DNA from: CALVUJ01 sp045128835
Lineage (GTDB): Bacteria; Bacillota_I; Bacilli_A; RFN20; DUOF01
Length of the DNA stretch: 64,000 nucleotides
Direction: 5' to 3'
Assembly: GCA_045128835.1 (NCBI GenBank)
Contig: JBGVRX010000029.1
Coordinates: 1 to 64,000 of the forward strand
The notes below the pieces were generated by a model. The model had not been told where the DNA came from. It ran no database searches and saw only the letters and a program-made list of their open reading frames with translations. Position 1 is the stretch's first letter; every line of letters begins with the position of its first letter. Made by a program: the position numbers and the translations under genes. Positions 25,320 to 33,330 of the stretch are shown in pieces.

Positions 25320-25928
25320 TTATAAATATAATTTATACTCTATTTCTTTATCTAGGTTTTCTAAAAAGACTTTCTCATCTTCTTTATTTCCCACTATATC
25401 ATTATAGTGAACAGGAATAACTAAATTAGGTTTAATAATATTAGTTAATTCACTTGCTTCTTTTGCATTCATCGTATATGTCCCTCCAATCGGAACAAAC
25501 AAAACATCACACTTAATAGCCTTAACTTCATCTGTAACATCGCTATCTCCTAGAATCGCATACTTCATGCCACCAACATTAATAACATATCCAACCCATC
25601 CATTACCTGAAGGATGAAATTTTTTACTTATGTTGTAAGACTTAAATGTAGAAAAAGATATATCACCTAAATTATATTCTTGATTAGGCTCTACACATAC
25701 TATCTTATTTGAATAATGTTTCTTTAAATCCTCTTCAACATCCTGTGTACATACAAATACTGTATTACCATTTACAACCTTTTCAATATCTTCTAAAGAA
25801 TAATGATCATAATGAGAATGTGTTAGAAAAATATACTCTGCATCATTATTCCCGTTTTCAATTTTAAATGGGTCTACATATATATTTTCTATTCTAATAG
25901 AACTATGGCAATTAACATTAATATTCAT
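25320..25928 (-). CDS. Metallo-beta-lactamase fold hydrolase (UlaG/RomA-like)
   Basis: The MBL motif FLTHSHYDHYS carries the H-x-H-x-D-H metal ligands. AILGDSDVTDE supplies the bridging Asp and NLVIPVHYND the last His. At 202 aa it is of the short L-ascorbate-6-phosphate lactonase-like class. It is monocistronic on the minus strand, and its substrate is unknown. Confidence 0.85.
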   Translation of the reverse strand: MNINVNCHSSIRIENIYVDPFKIENGNNDAEYIFLTHSHYDHYSLEDIEKVVNGNTVFVCTQDVEEDLKKHYSNKIVCVEPNQEYNLGDISFSTFKSYNISKKFHPSGNGWVGYVINVGGMKYAILGDSDVTDEVKAIKCDVLFVPIGGTYTMNAKEASELTNIIKPNLVIPVHYNDIVGNKEDEKVFLENLDKEIEYKLYL

Positions 25929-25989
25929 AAATTATCCCCCTGCATTTACATATATTTTAAAACAAAACGCAATATTTAGACAAACATAA

Positions 25990-26020
25990 AGCAAAAAAAA
26001 GACTTAGAGTTTTCTAAGTC
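25990..26020 (-). terminator. Intrinsic terminator overlapping the DUF3592 gene stop
   Basis: GACTTAG-AAAACT-CTAAGTC followed by eight U on the minus strand. The TAA stop at 26004-26006 lies inside the stem. Confidence 0.8.
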
Positions 26021-26516
26021 CTTCATAATAACTTTCACTACTAAGGTCCTTTTCAAGATCTTTTTTTGGCTTGTTTTTGTTCTTTTTATTTTCTTTAACT
26101 CCTGCTACAATACCCACAATACCAACTAATGGCCCTACTATAATGAATAAGATACCACCTATATAACTTGAAACATTATTTTTTGTTCTTTCAAGAACTG
26201 CATTATTAGGATTTTCTGGGTCATAAGAAACCTCAAGAGGAGAACCAATATAAGGTGGTGTTATAGAATAATCATCTGAATAAATAGTATAGATACGGCC
26301 ATTCACTTCATATTCTACAATTGGTGCATACTCATAGTCATCGTATCTACTAGCGGTATCATTAGAAACCCAATCTTCCCTATAATCAACCACTATTCCA
26401 TAAGTAGTAACATAATCTTTTGTTTTTTCTTGATTTTGTTTTGTTACATATAAAATTAAAAAACCAGCACCTGTAAAAATTATAGAAATTAATAAAACTA
26501 AAAGTCCCTTTTTCAT
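26004..26516 (-). CDS. DUF3592-type membrane protein
   Basis: A 170 aa protein with an N-terminal membrane helix (LLVLLISIIFTGAGFLILYV), an extracytoplasmic beta domain with the family-like VEYEVNGRIYTIYSDDY and GSPLEVSYDPENPNNAVL, and a second helix (SYIGGILFIIVGPLVGIVG). The tail is Lys-rich. DUF3592 proteins have no established role. It stands alone between the MBL gene and the NAD operon. Confidence 0.75.
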   Translation of the reverse strand: MKKGLLVLLISIIFTGAGFLILYVTKQNQEKTKDYVTTYGIVVDYREDWVSNDTASRYDDYEYAPIVEYEVNGRIYTIYSDDYSITPPYIGSPLEVSYDPENPNNAVLERTKNNVSSYIGGILFIIVGPLVGIVGIVAGVKENKKNKNKPKKDLEKDLSSESYYEGLRKL

Positions 26517-26570
26517 AAAATCACTCCATTAATTTAATTTTATAAACTTTTAAAAAAGTTAACAATAACT

Positions 26571-27044
26571 TTACTCTAATATTTCTTCTAATTTACCCAA
26601 AATGAACTTAACGCTGGCTTTTCTTACACCTTGTCTTGATTTATTTTTGAAAACTTTAGTATATGTATAGACTTTATCTTTTATTGATATTCCAAAACAA
26701 ACAGTTCCTACAGGTAACTCTTTACTTCCTCCACCAGGTCCTGCTAAACCTGTCGTAGATAGCCCTACCTCACTTTTCGCTCTATTCATTGCCCCTATCG
26801 CCATCTCTTTAGCAACTTCTTCGCTAACAACATTATATTTTTCTATAGTTTCTTCTTTAACATTTACAAGTTCTTGTTTTGCTTCATTTGAATAAGTAAC
26901 AAAACTCATAGAAATAATATCAGAAGCACCAGAAACATTAATAATTTTTCCCGCTAACAACCCACCAGTACAACTTTCTGCTGTAGCAACTGTATACTTG
27001 TTAGTTTTTAATTTATCGTAAACTTTTTCTTCTATTCTTTTCAT
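26571..27044 (-). CDS. pncC: Nicotinamide-nucleotide amidohydrolase (CinA C-terminal domain/PncC)
   Basis: PncC deamidates NMN to nicotinic acid mononucleotide and so returns pyridine nucleotide to NAD synthesis. TVATAESCTGGLLAGKI, YSNEAKQELVNV and TTGLAGPGGGSKELPVGTV are family signatures. The length of 157 aa is the stand-alone domain. It starts at the very end of nrtR (shared base at 27044), and nadE is the first gene of the operon, which fits an NAD role rather than competence. Confidence 0.9.
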   Translation of the reverse strand: MKRIEEKVYDKLKTNKYTVATAESCTGGLLAGKIINVSGASDIISMSFVTYSNEAKQELVNVKEETIEKYNVVSEEVAKEMAIGAMNRAKSEVGLSTTGLAGPGGGSKELPVGTVCFGISIKDKVYTYTKVFKNKSRQGVRKASVKFILGKLEEILE

Positions 27045-27787
27045 TACTTATTCTCCTTATATCTAAATATCTTTGAAGGCCTACATCCTACCCCTTTTAA
27101 CACTTCATCTGTTTCTTCAACTTTATCAGCAATAATTCTTCTAAAGGCAGCATCTAACAATTTTTTGTTTTCTATTGCCTCATATACATGTTGAAGTTCT
27201 TTTAACGTAAAAGTATCTCCCATCATATTAAAGACAATATCAGTATAATTAACTTTATTTCTAAGTCTTTCAAAAGCGGAAATTAAAGTAACCCCAACTC
27301 CAGGATTCAACTTACCTTTATTAACTTCACTAAATTTATATCTATCTGTAGTGTGCTCTTTCAATTTCTTACTAACTAAAAAATTAAACTTTTCTTTAGA
27401 ATTTAAAAGTTCACATTCGTATCCATCTTCTTTTTCTACTATTTTAAGTTCGCTCCAATAACAATTTTTCTTCAAACCTTCATACATTTGCTTTTTAGAA
27501 ATGAGTCCTAAAAATGTTGGATTTATAAGTAACGTTCCATCTTCTTCTTTTGAAAATGTATATAGTTGCTCTACATATACATCTTTTAATCCCGTACAAT
27601 CACTTATCGCTTTAACTGATTGGTTATCTAAATCAATACATTCATTATTTTCATACTCAGGAAGAGCATATCCATTCTTATTTTCAACCAATAAAACTCC
27701 TAAACTTTTCGTAGATAACTTACGGTAATTATCACTAGATTCTTCTAAAATTCCAAACAAAACAACACTAGTTTTAACCTTATACAT
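27044..27787 (-). CDS. nrtR: NrtR-like repressor of NAD metabolism (Nudix-fold sensor plus winged helix)
   Basis: The N-terminal domain (about 1-150) has a Nudix-like fold, but the catalytic Nudix box is not preserved, as in NrtR regulators that bind ADP-ribose without hydrolysing it. The C-terminal winged helix reads FTLKELQHVYEAIENKKL..AAFRRI and ends with GCRPSKIFRY, a recognisable NrtR tail. It lies between nadE and pncC in one operon, and a tandem repeat overlaps the operon promoter at 28586-28611. I infer that it represses this operon. Confidence 0.8.
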   Translation of the reverse strand: MYKVKTSVVLFGILEESSDNYRKLSTKSLGVLLVENKNGYALPEYENNECIDLDNQSVKAISDCTGLKDVYVEQLYTFSKEEDGTLLINPTFLGLISKKQMYEGLKKNCYWSELKIVEKEDGYECELLNSKEKFNFLVSKKLKEHTTDRYKFSEVNKGKLNPGVGVTLISAFERLRNKVNYTDIVFNMMGDTFTLKELQHVYEAIENKKLLDAAFRRIIADKVEETDEVLKGVGCRPSKIFRYKENK

Positions 27788-27802
27788 ACCTTCACCTCAA
27801 AA

Positions 27803-28567
27803 CTAAGAATCTTGTCTATATGTAGGAATACTGAATTTATGTCTAGTTGAATTATGCAATTTTTCTATTTTTGCTCTTACTTCTGGTTCTAATTTATCCT
27901 TATCCTCTAGATATTGTTCTATTTGAGCATATTTAACACCCAATTTATCTTCATCACTCATTCCACTTAATCCATCACTTGGAGTTCTATATAAAACCTC
28001 TTTAGGAACGCCTAAATATTCACCAATTTGAATCACTTCTGATACTGTAAAATCAGCAATTGTAGCTATATCATGAACATTATCTCCACCCTTAGTAAAG
28101 TAACCTACAAACAATTCGCATTTATTGCTTGTTCCTGCTACTAAATAAGGTTTACCTCTAACTTTAGATAACATTGCAGCATAATAATAAACACTAGCCA
28201 TTCTAAGTCTTGGCTTTAAATTAATATCACTATCTTTTAAACAAGCCTCATCTACTTCTCCAAATCCATCTTTTACTGCATCAGTAAATGCATCAAAAGC
28301 TGCAGTTAAATCTAAATTGTATAACTTAACACCATAATGATCTGCTACTACATGAGCCAAATCCTTATCTTGTTTTAAAGAATGACATGGTAAAGTTAAA
28401 CCTACAACATTCTCTTTTCCTAACGCCTTAACTAAAATAGCTAGTACAATACCACTATCTTTTCCTCCAGATATACCTAAAACGGCTCCTCCTAAATTGT
28501 TCTTTTTATAATAATCTCTAACAAACTCAACAATGTTTTCTGTTTCTCTTTTAGCATCAAAACTCAT
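27803..28567 (-). CDS. nadE: NAD synthetase, ammonia-dependent
   Basis: NadE amidates nicotinic acid adenine dinucleotide to NAD using ATP. The ATP-pyrophosphatase loop GISGGKDSGIV, the AGTSNKCELFVGYFTKGGD block and the C-terminal STRHKFSIPTYR are conserved. The length of 254 aa is that of the single-domain, ammonia-using form without a glutaminase domain. It is the first gene of nadE-nrtR-pncC with an AAAGGGG ribosome site. Confidence 0.95.
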   Translation of the reverse strand: MSFDAKRETENIVEFVRDYYKKNNLGGAVLGISGGKDSGIVLAILVKALGKENVVGLTLPCHSLKQDKDLAHVVADHYGVKLYNLDLTAAFDAFTDAVKDGFGEVDEACLKDSDINLKPRLRMASVYYYAAMLSKVRGKPYLVAGTSNKCELFVGYFTKGGDNVHDIATIADFTVSEVIQIGEYLGVPKEVLYRTPSDGLSGMSDEDKLGVKYAQIEQYLEDKDKLEPEVRAKIEKLHNSTRHKFSIPTYRQDS

Positions 28568-28585
28568 ATAAATTTCCCCTTTCGA

Positions 28586-28639
28586 TTGTTATTAACACTT
28601 TGTTATTAACATAATATCACAAAGAGAAAGGATAAGCAA
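28586..28639 (-). promoter_or_regulatory. Promoter and tandem operator of the nadE-nrtR-pncC operon
   Basis: On the minus strand -35 TTGCTT (28639-28634) and -10 TATTAT (28616-28611) are 17 bases apart. Immediately downstream, over the start site, the 12-base near-palindrome TGTTAATAACAA occurs twice (28611-28600 and 28597-28586), 14 bases start to start. Position and symmetry are those of a repressor site, most likely for NrtR. Confidence 0.75.
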
Positions 28640-28648
28640 TAAAATATA

Positions 28649-28675
28649 ATAAAAAAGTCTGGAAACCCAGACTTT
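28649..28675 (-). terminator. Intrinsic terminator of the YwaF-like pair
   Basis: AAAGTCTGG-GTTT-CCAGACTTTTTT on the minus strand, a 9 bp stem with a tetraloop, directly after the stop at 28682. Confidence 0.85.
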
Positions 28676-28681
28676 CAATTT

Positions 28682-29446
28682 TTAATTTTCTTTAACTGCG
28701 CTTTTTTTAGCAATTTGCTTTTTTACAAGTAAATCTATTGAGAAGATAATTGCACACATTCCAAATACTGCAGTTATTACAGCAAATGGCATTAACCATG
28801 TTGGAACAAATGGGAATGTGCTTCCTGTAATGAAGAACCAGTCAAAATGATGTCCTTCGTGAGAATAAGCTGCATTTCCAAATGCTGCCCATAAAGCAAT
28901 AATTACAAGACCAATTAATTCTTTCCAAATTTTTTTGAATTCTAATCTTGAGAATCCTGTAGTTAAACTTAATACTCCCCAAGCAAATACTAAACCATGG
29001 AAAACGAATGTTTGAACTACTTTATAACTATAGAAAGAAACTCCACCAAGTGCTGATCCTGGATATGTGATATACATAAGCGGAGCAACGATTGCAAAAC
29101 AACTTATAACATCTTTAATCTTGTCAAACTTCTTATTAAATTGAGCAAACGGGATGAAACATGCTGTTAATGTACAAATATGAAATGGAAGTTTATCTAC
29201 ATCCATATCAAATGAATCCCTTGATAATGGTTGAATAAAGAAATCTGCTATATAAAGAGCAATCGCAGAATATGCAATAATCTTTAAAACTTTTTCCTTT
29301 GTTTCTTGTGTTTTGTTCTTTAAAAGATAAGCTGCGCCAATTGTTAATCCAACAATAAGCACAATGTAAAAAATGTGCCAAATTGAAAATAATGTTATTT
29401 CAACTCCATCTGTAGTGCTAAATAATTTTAATAATAAATCTCTCAT
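28682..29446 (-). CDS. YwaF/TMEM164-like integral membrane protein, copy 1
   Basis: A 254 aa protein with about seven membrane helices. The conserved HICTLTACFIPFAQF with a preceding KLPFHIC motif is typical of the YwaF (TIGR02206) family. The YSHEGHHFDWFFITGSTFPF loop gives the characteristic His/aromatic outside segment. Function is not established for the family. It is one base from an equal-length paralogue upstream, so the two may form a heteromer. Confidence 0.75.
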   Translation of the reverse strand: MRDLLLKLFSTTDGVEITLFSIWHIFYIVLIVGLTIGAAYLLKNKTQETKEKVLKIIAYSAIALYIADFFIQPLSRDSFDMDVDKLPFHICTLTACFIPFAQFNKKFDKIKDVISCFAIVAPLMYITYPGSALGGVSFYSYKVVQTFVFHGLVFAWGVLSLTTGFSRLEFKKIWKELIGLVIIALWAAFGNAAYSHEGHHFDWFFITGSTFPFVPTWLMPFAVITAVFGMCAIIFSIDLLVKKQIAKKSAVKEN

Positions 29447-29447
29447 A

Positions 29448-30203
29448 TTATATTCTTCTCTCCTTACTTTCTTTTACTTTTATATACCATCTATTTTCTT
29501 CAGGTAATGCAACTTGTTCATATATGCTTGTTATAATAAATACAACTATTAGTCCAATAACTCCAAGTACAAATGTATTAAACCATTTTATTTGAGGGAA
29601 TGGATTTTCTAATAAATACATACAGTTAGGTGAGTCCATACCAAATAAACGATATAAACTAATAATTGCAACCCCATCAACTAGTAAAAGCATAAGTCCA
29701 TAAAAGACACTCTTAACATTGCTAACCCTTATATTTATATATCCGCCAACTAATAAATAGATTGCACCAAACAATAAAGTTGAATGGCTAAGCAATCCAT
29801 TTAAAACATCATAGTCTGCTAAATTAGGATTTGATATATATATTTCATTAAATAAAATACCTATTACTCCTCCAACTATTCCTAAGTAAAAAGTAAACTC
29901 ACTTAATACCGTATACACCTTACTTCTTCTATTTTTCATAAATGCTACAATAAGCAATAACCACATCGCTACATTACAAGGATAAATAGGAAGCAACATC
30001 GTACTTTCAACCTCTGCAGTTCCCGTTGAGAAATAATCAACGTATAGAAGACTATAGTGAATAGCTACCGTTAATATTGCAGCTAACTTTAATATTTTAT
30101 CTTTCTTATCTTGATCTTTTACAAACCTACTACACAAGCTTAATAAAACTATTGTAATAATGCCTGAAATCAAAATATACAAAATATGATTTCTATCGAA
30201 CAT
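29448..30203 (-). CDS. YwaF/TMEM164-like integral membrane protein, copy 2
   Basis: About seven membrane helices in 251 residues, with the family segment LLPIYPCNVAMWLLLIVAF (compare the PFHIC segment of its neighbour) and NGLLSHSTLLFGAIYLLVGG. I choose the ATG at 30203, which has AAGGTG at good spacing, over the GTG at 30212. It is the first gene of the pair, and the tRNA-Trp terminator lies upstream. Confidence 0.75.
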   Translation of the reverse strand: MFDRNHILYILISGIITIVLLSLCSRFVKDQDKKDKILKLAAILTVAIHYSLLYVDYFSTGTAEVESTMLLPIYPCNVAMWLLLIVAFMKNRRSKVYTVLSEFTFYLGIVGGVIGILFNEIYISNPNLADYDVLNGLLSHSTLLFGAIYLLVGGYINIRVSNVKSVFYGLMLLLVDGVAIISLYRLFGMDSPNCMYLLENPFPQIKWFNTFVLGVIGLIVVFIITSIYEQVALPEENRWYIKVKESKERRI

Positions 30204-30276
30204 CAAACACACCTTCTTACTACCTGCTACATTTTACAAACTTCGACATTTCTTGTCAATCAGCATAATTATATAA

Positions 30277-30306
30277 AAACCCCGTTCAACAACAGCAAAC
30301 GAGGTT
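30277..30306 (-). terminator. Intrinsic terminator after tRNA-Trp
   Basis: AACCTCGTT and AACGGGGTTTTT stem with one mismatch and a U run on the minus strand. Confidence 0.7.
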
Positions 30307-30319
30307 AAAATTTTCTTAA

Positions 30320-30393
30320 TGGCAGGAGTAGTAGGAATCGAACCCACATCAGCGGTTTTGGAGACCGTTATTCTACCTTTGAACTATACTCCT
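30320..30393 (-). tRNA. trnW: tRNA-Trp(CCA)
   Basis: The minus strand gives AGGAGTA..., the anticodon loop TCTCCAAAA (anticodon CCA), the T arm GTGGGTTCGATTCCTAC and TACTCCT-G-CCA. All four arms fold, and the CCA end is encoded. It decodes UGG only, which agrees with UGA being a stop codon here. Confidence 0.96.
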
Positions 30394-30406
30394 AGAAAGG
30401 ATATTT

Positions 30407-30835
30407 CTATCCTTGGTATTGTTTTGCTAGTTTGCTAACTGCACTCATATCACATTTACCAGCATAATTTGTTTTGAAATGTCTCATTATGCTAGGGATA
30501 GATTTATCTGTTAGCCCTTCAATAATACTCTTTATTTCGTCATCTTTCAACATTGCAGGCAAGAATTTTTTAATATATTCCATTTGTCCCTTTAAAGATT
30601 CAACTCTAGCAGTATTATTTACTTTTTCAAAGTTGCTAATTTCATCTTCTAATTCTTTAAGTGTTTTTTGAATTAAAGAAACAACATCAGCATCTTCTAA
30701 TTCTTCACCTTTTTCTCTTTTGTTAATTTCAAGAAGCATACATTTATTAATTAAAACAGAATAAATAGCTCTAGCATTGCTATCTTTTGTTTTTAATGCT
30801 TCCATATTTGCCTTTTTAATTTCTTGAAGTAGCAT
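30407..30835 (-). CDS. yqeY: GatB/YqeY domain protein
   Basis: The 142 aa protein has the YqeY layout: an N-terminal helix region (KANMEALKTKDSNARAIYSVL) followed by the helical domain shared with the GatB tail (YIKKFLPAMLKDDEIKSII). Its molecular role is unclear; relatives are linked to tRNA amidotransferase GatCAB. It overlaps the acyl carrier protein stop by one base and lies immediately before tRNA-Trp. Confidence 0.88.
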   Translation of the reverse strand: MLLQEIKKANMEALKTKDSNARAIYSVLINKCMLLEINKREKGEELEDADVVSLIQKTLKELEDEISNFEKVNNTARVESLKGQMEYIKKFLPAMLKDDEIKSIIEGLTDKSIPSIMRHFKTNYAGKCDMSAVSKLAKQYQG

Positions 30836-31059
30836 TATTTTTTACTCTCCGCACTTCTTACAACATCACCAACAGTTGCAAAAGTTAATAATTCTTCGTT
30901 TTCAAAAGTAATGCCTAATCTTTCTTCGCCATCTAAAACGATTTCAACTAAATCTAATGAATCTAATCCTAATTCTTTTAAGTTAGAATCCATAGTGATT
31001 TTACTAGCGTCTCCTGTTTTAGCAGCTATAATGCTTTTAAACTCTTCAAAATAGTTCAT
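30835..31059 (-). CDS. acpP: Acyl carrier protein
   Basis: The phosphopantetheine site is seen in LGLDSLDLVEIV (the DSL serine), followed by the acidic helix EERLGITFENEEL. I place the start at the ATG at 31059 (MNYFEEFKSII), preceded by GAGGTG, giving the usual 74 residues. Upstream codons in the same frame run into yvcK. It carries acyl chains in type II fatty-acid synthesis. It lies in an operon yvcK-acpP-yqeY. Confidence 0.93.
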   Translation of the reverse strand: MNYFEEFKSIIAAKTGDASKITMDSNLKELGLDSLDLVEIVLDGEERLGITFENEELLTFATVGDVVRSAESKK

Positions 31060-31106
31060 TCTCAACACCTCACATGAATTATAACACCAACATTTGTGTT
31101 TGTCCA

Positions 31107-32024
31107 TTATTGACTTAATATTATTTTTTTTACATTTTCACTGTTATGGCGAACCTTATTATCCTTTATCTCCACAAAATCACCAAATATATAACGATTA
31201 TCAATATTATCACAAATAACAATATCGCTATTCTCAAACTTATATTTATCCAATATTTCCTCTTCAATTTCTTTGTTATTTACTAAAATAGAATCGATTT
31301 TTCTTTCAACAATATTCTCTAATGCTTCTACATGGTCTTTTATAGAATAACCTTTAGTTTCACCATCTTGAGTCATTATATTACAAACACAAATTAATTT
31401 ACCTTTATTTTCTTTAATCATAGATTTTATTTTATCAATACACAAAACAGAACCTATACTAGTATATAAACTTCCTGGGCACAAAATAATTTTATCTGCA
31501 TTTTTTATTTTCTCTAACATCGTTTTATTACATACTGCTTCATTATCTACGAAAAGTCTTTTTATCTTCTTATTACTTAAACCTATAATTCTTTCGCATT
31601 TTATTATTTCCCCATCTTCACATTCTGCGCATAACGTTAAAGGATTATTACTCGATAAAAATATTGAAGCATTTATATTTTCCTTATCTATAAAATACTT
31701 TATAACTTCATCTATATCCATATATTTCTTCCATAAAGACGCTATAACAAGATTACCTAAACTGACATTGTTTGTGCCATGTAAACAATCAAATCTATAA
31801 TTAAAAATCTCTTTAAGACTACTTCCATCTTTTAAAAATTCATTTAAAATCATTCTTAAATCTCCAACCGCAACAGAATCAAATTCATCTCTTATTTTAC
31901 CAGTATGACCACCATCATCAGTTGAAGAAACCACAACACTCAAATCTATATTTTCATCTTTAAAACCACTGACTATATTTGATAAGCCGTGTCCTCCACC
32001 AATTAAAACTATGCTTTCTTTCAT
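31107..32024 (-). CDS. yvcK: YvcK/CofD-like UDP-GlcNAc-binding gluconeogenesis factor
   Basis: The N-terminus VLIGGGHGLSNIVSGF and the SSTDDGGHTGKIRDEF block, followed by GDLRMILNEF, are diagnostic of the YvcK branch of the CofD family. In Bacillus YvcK is needed for growth on gluconeogenic carbon and for cell-wall precursor control. The length of 305 aa is normal. WhiA and RapZ (yvcL, yvcJ), usual neighbours of yvcK, are absent here. Confidence 0.92.
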   Translation of the reverse strand: MKESIVLIGGGHGLSNIVSGFKDENIDLSVVVSSTDDGGHTGKIRDEFDSVAVGDLRMILNEFLKDGSSLKEIFNYRFDCLHGTNNVSLGNLVIASLWKKYMDIDEVIKYFIDKENINASIFLSSNNPLTLCAECEDGEIIKCERIIGLSNKKIKRLFVDNEAVCNKTMLEKIKNADKIILCPGSLYTSIGSVLCIDKIKSMIKENKGKLICVCNIMTQDGETKGYSIKDHVEALENIVERKIDSILVNNKEIEEEILDKYKFENSDIVICDNIDNRYIFGDFVEIKDNKVRHNSENVKKIILSQ

Positions 32025-32066
32025 TTATATTCACCCAATTTAACATATGCTAAACTAGGCTAAAGG

Positions 32067-33329
32067 TTAATCTGTATCTTTTCCTCTAATACCTAAATAT
32101 ATACAAATAGGAATAATAGCTAATGCTCCTAGCACTGATACTATAACAACATCATCCATAACAATTTTATTTAATTTTTCTTTCTTCTTTAAAACATATT
32201 CACTAGATCTAACAACAACTGTAGAATCATCATCTTTTGCCATCGCATACAAATAATATGTACCTATTTTATCTCTTAAAATAACTCCTCTATTCCCATT
32301 GTACGTTCCCTTTATTTCACTATTTTCATAATTAGTCAAAAATTCATTGTATGTAAGTTTATCATTTGGACTTTTTGACCAATAATATAAATTATACTCT
32401 TCATTTATAGTTTTACCAGTCCCCGCATAAGATTGAATAAGAATTCTCCTACTAGATGTCTCTACTTTTGAAACGCTATCTTCCATTCTTATAGAAACAT
32501 CGTTACTATTAATCTTCAAATTATATTTAAAGACCTTTCCTACATTAAAGCCATTATATACGGTAATAACTACTGGATTTTTCTCATTGTATTTTAAACA
32601 TTGTCTGAATTTATCATTACTAACAATTATCTTTGAAGAATATTCCACCTCAAAACTACATTCGTTAACCTTAACTCCGACAATACCATTAAATCCATAC
32701 TTTCCGCCATTTATTTGAATAACTAGGACCTTATGATTACCAACCAAATTATTAGAATTAATATCATCTTGACCATATTTAACATTTTGGATATCAAGTC
32801 CATAATCATTTTTTTCAGGAACTATTATCTTAACGATATTAGTTATCTCTCTACCTACATATTGCCTTATTAAATATGTTCCACTCTTATTAACTTTTTT
32901 AATAACCTCATTTTTACTTTGATCAATAAGCATGTTATCACTAAATGATCCATCATACACCAAAATGTTATCAGCACTCATATCAATCCAAGAGTCTTCG
33001 TCAGAATGTCCAATGCTTCTATTGTCATATACAACTGCATACAAATAAAACATAGAACTGTAAAATGTTTCAATTCCATCAATCTTACCAGCATATAACA
33101 TTTGAGAATCACCAAACACCTCTATCGTAGAAACGAAATGAGATGAATGTGCCTTGTCATCACTCAAATAAATATGTTGTGATCCACATCTTTTATAATT
33201 TCCACTCTCTGCAACAATATTTTCCGCACAAACAGAATTATAATCAACAGCTCTAGTTACTGAAGAATCAAACACTACAAACAAAAACATGCAAAAAGCA
33301 CAAAAAAGAATAATCCCAATTTTCTTCAT
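32067..33329 (-). CDS. Exported, C-terminally membrane-anchored protein with Ig-like domains
   Basis: A signal peptide (MKKIGIILFCAFCMFLFVVFDSSVTRA) is followed by about 370 residues of beta-rich sequence. A membrane helix (VVIVSVLGALAIIPICIYLG) and a short tail RGKDTD close the protein. Paired cysteines suggest an oxidised outside domain. The ATG at 33329 is chosen because GGAGGTG is 7 bases before it, inside the preceding gene. It resembles the layout of the 825-aa surface protein at 50531-53008. Function unknown; surface exposure is inferred. Confidence 0.7.
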   Translation of the reverse strand: MKKIGIILFCAFCMFLFVVFDSSVTRAVDYNSVCAENIVAESGNYKRCGSQHIYLSDDKAHSSHFVSTIEVFGDSQMLYAGKIDGIETFYSSMFYLYAVVYDNRSIGHSDEDSWIDMSADNILVYDGSFSDNMLIDQSKNEVIKKVNKSGTYLIRQYVGREITNIVKIIVPEKNDYGLDIQNVKYGQDDINSNNLVGNHKVLVIQINGGKYGFNGIVGVKVNECSFEVEYSSKIIVSNDKFRQCLKYNEKNPVVITVYNGFNVGKVFKYNLKINSNDVSIRMEDSVSKVETSSRRILIQSYAGTGKTINEEYNLYYWSKSPNDKLTYNEFLTNYENSEIKGTYNGNRGVILRDKIGTYYLYAMAKDDDSTVVVRSSEYVLKKKEKLNKIVMDDVVIVSVLGALAIIPICIYLGIRGKDTD

Positions 33330-33330
33330 G

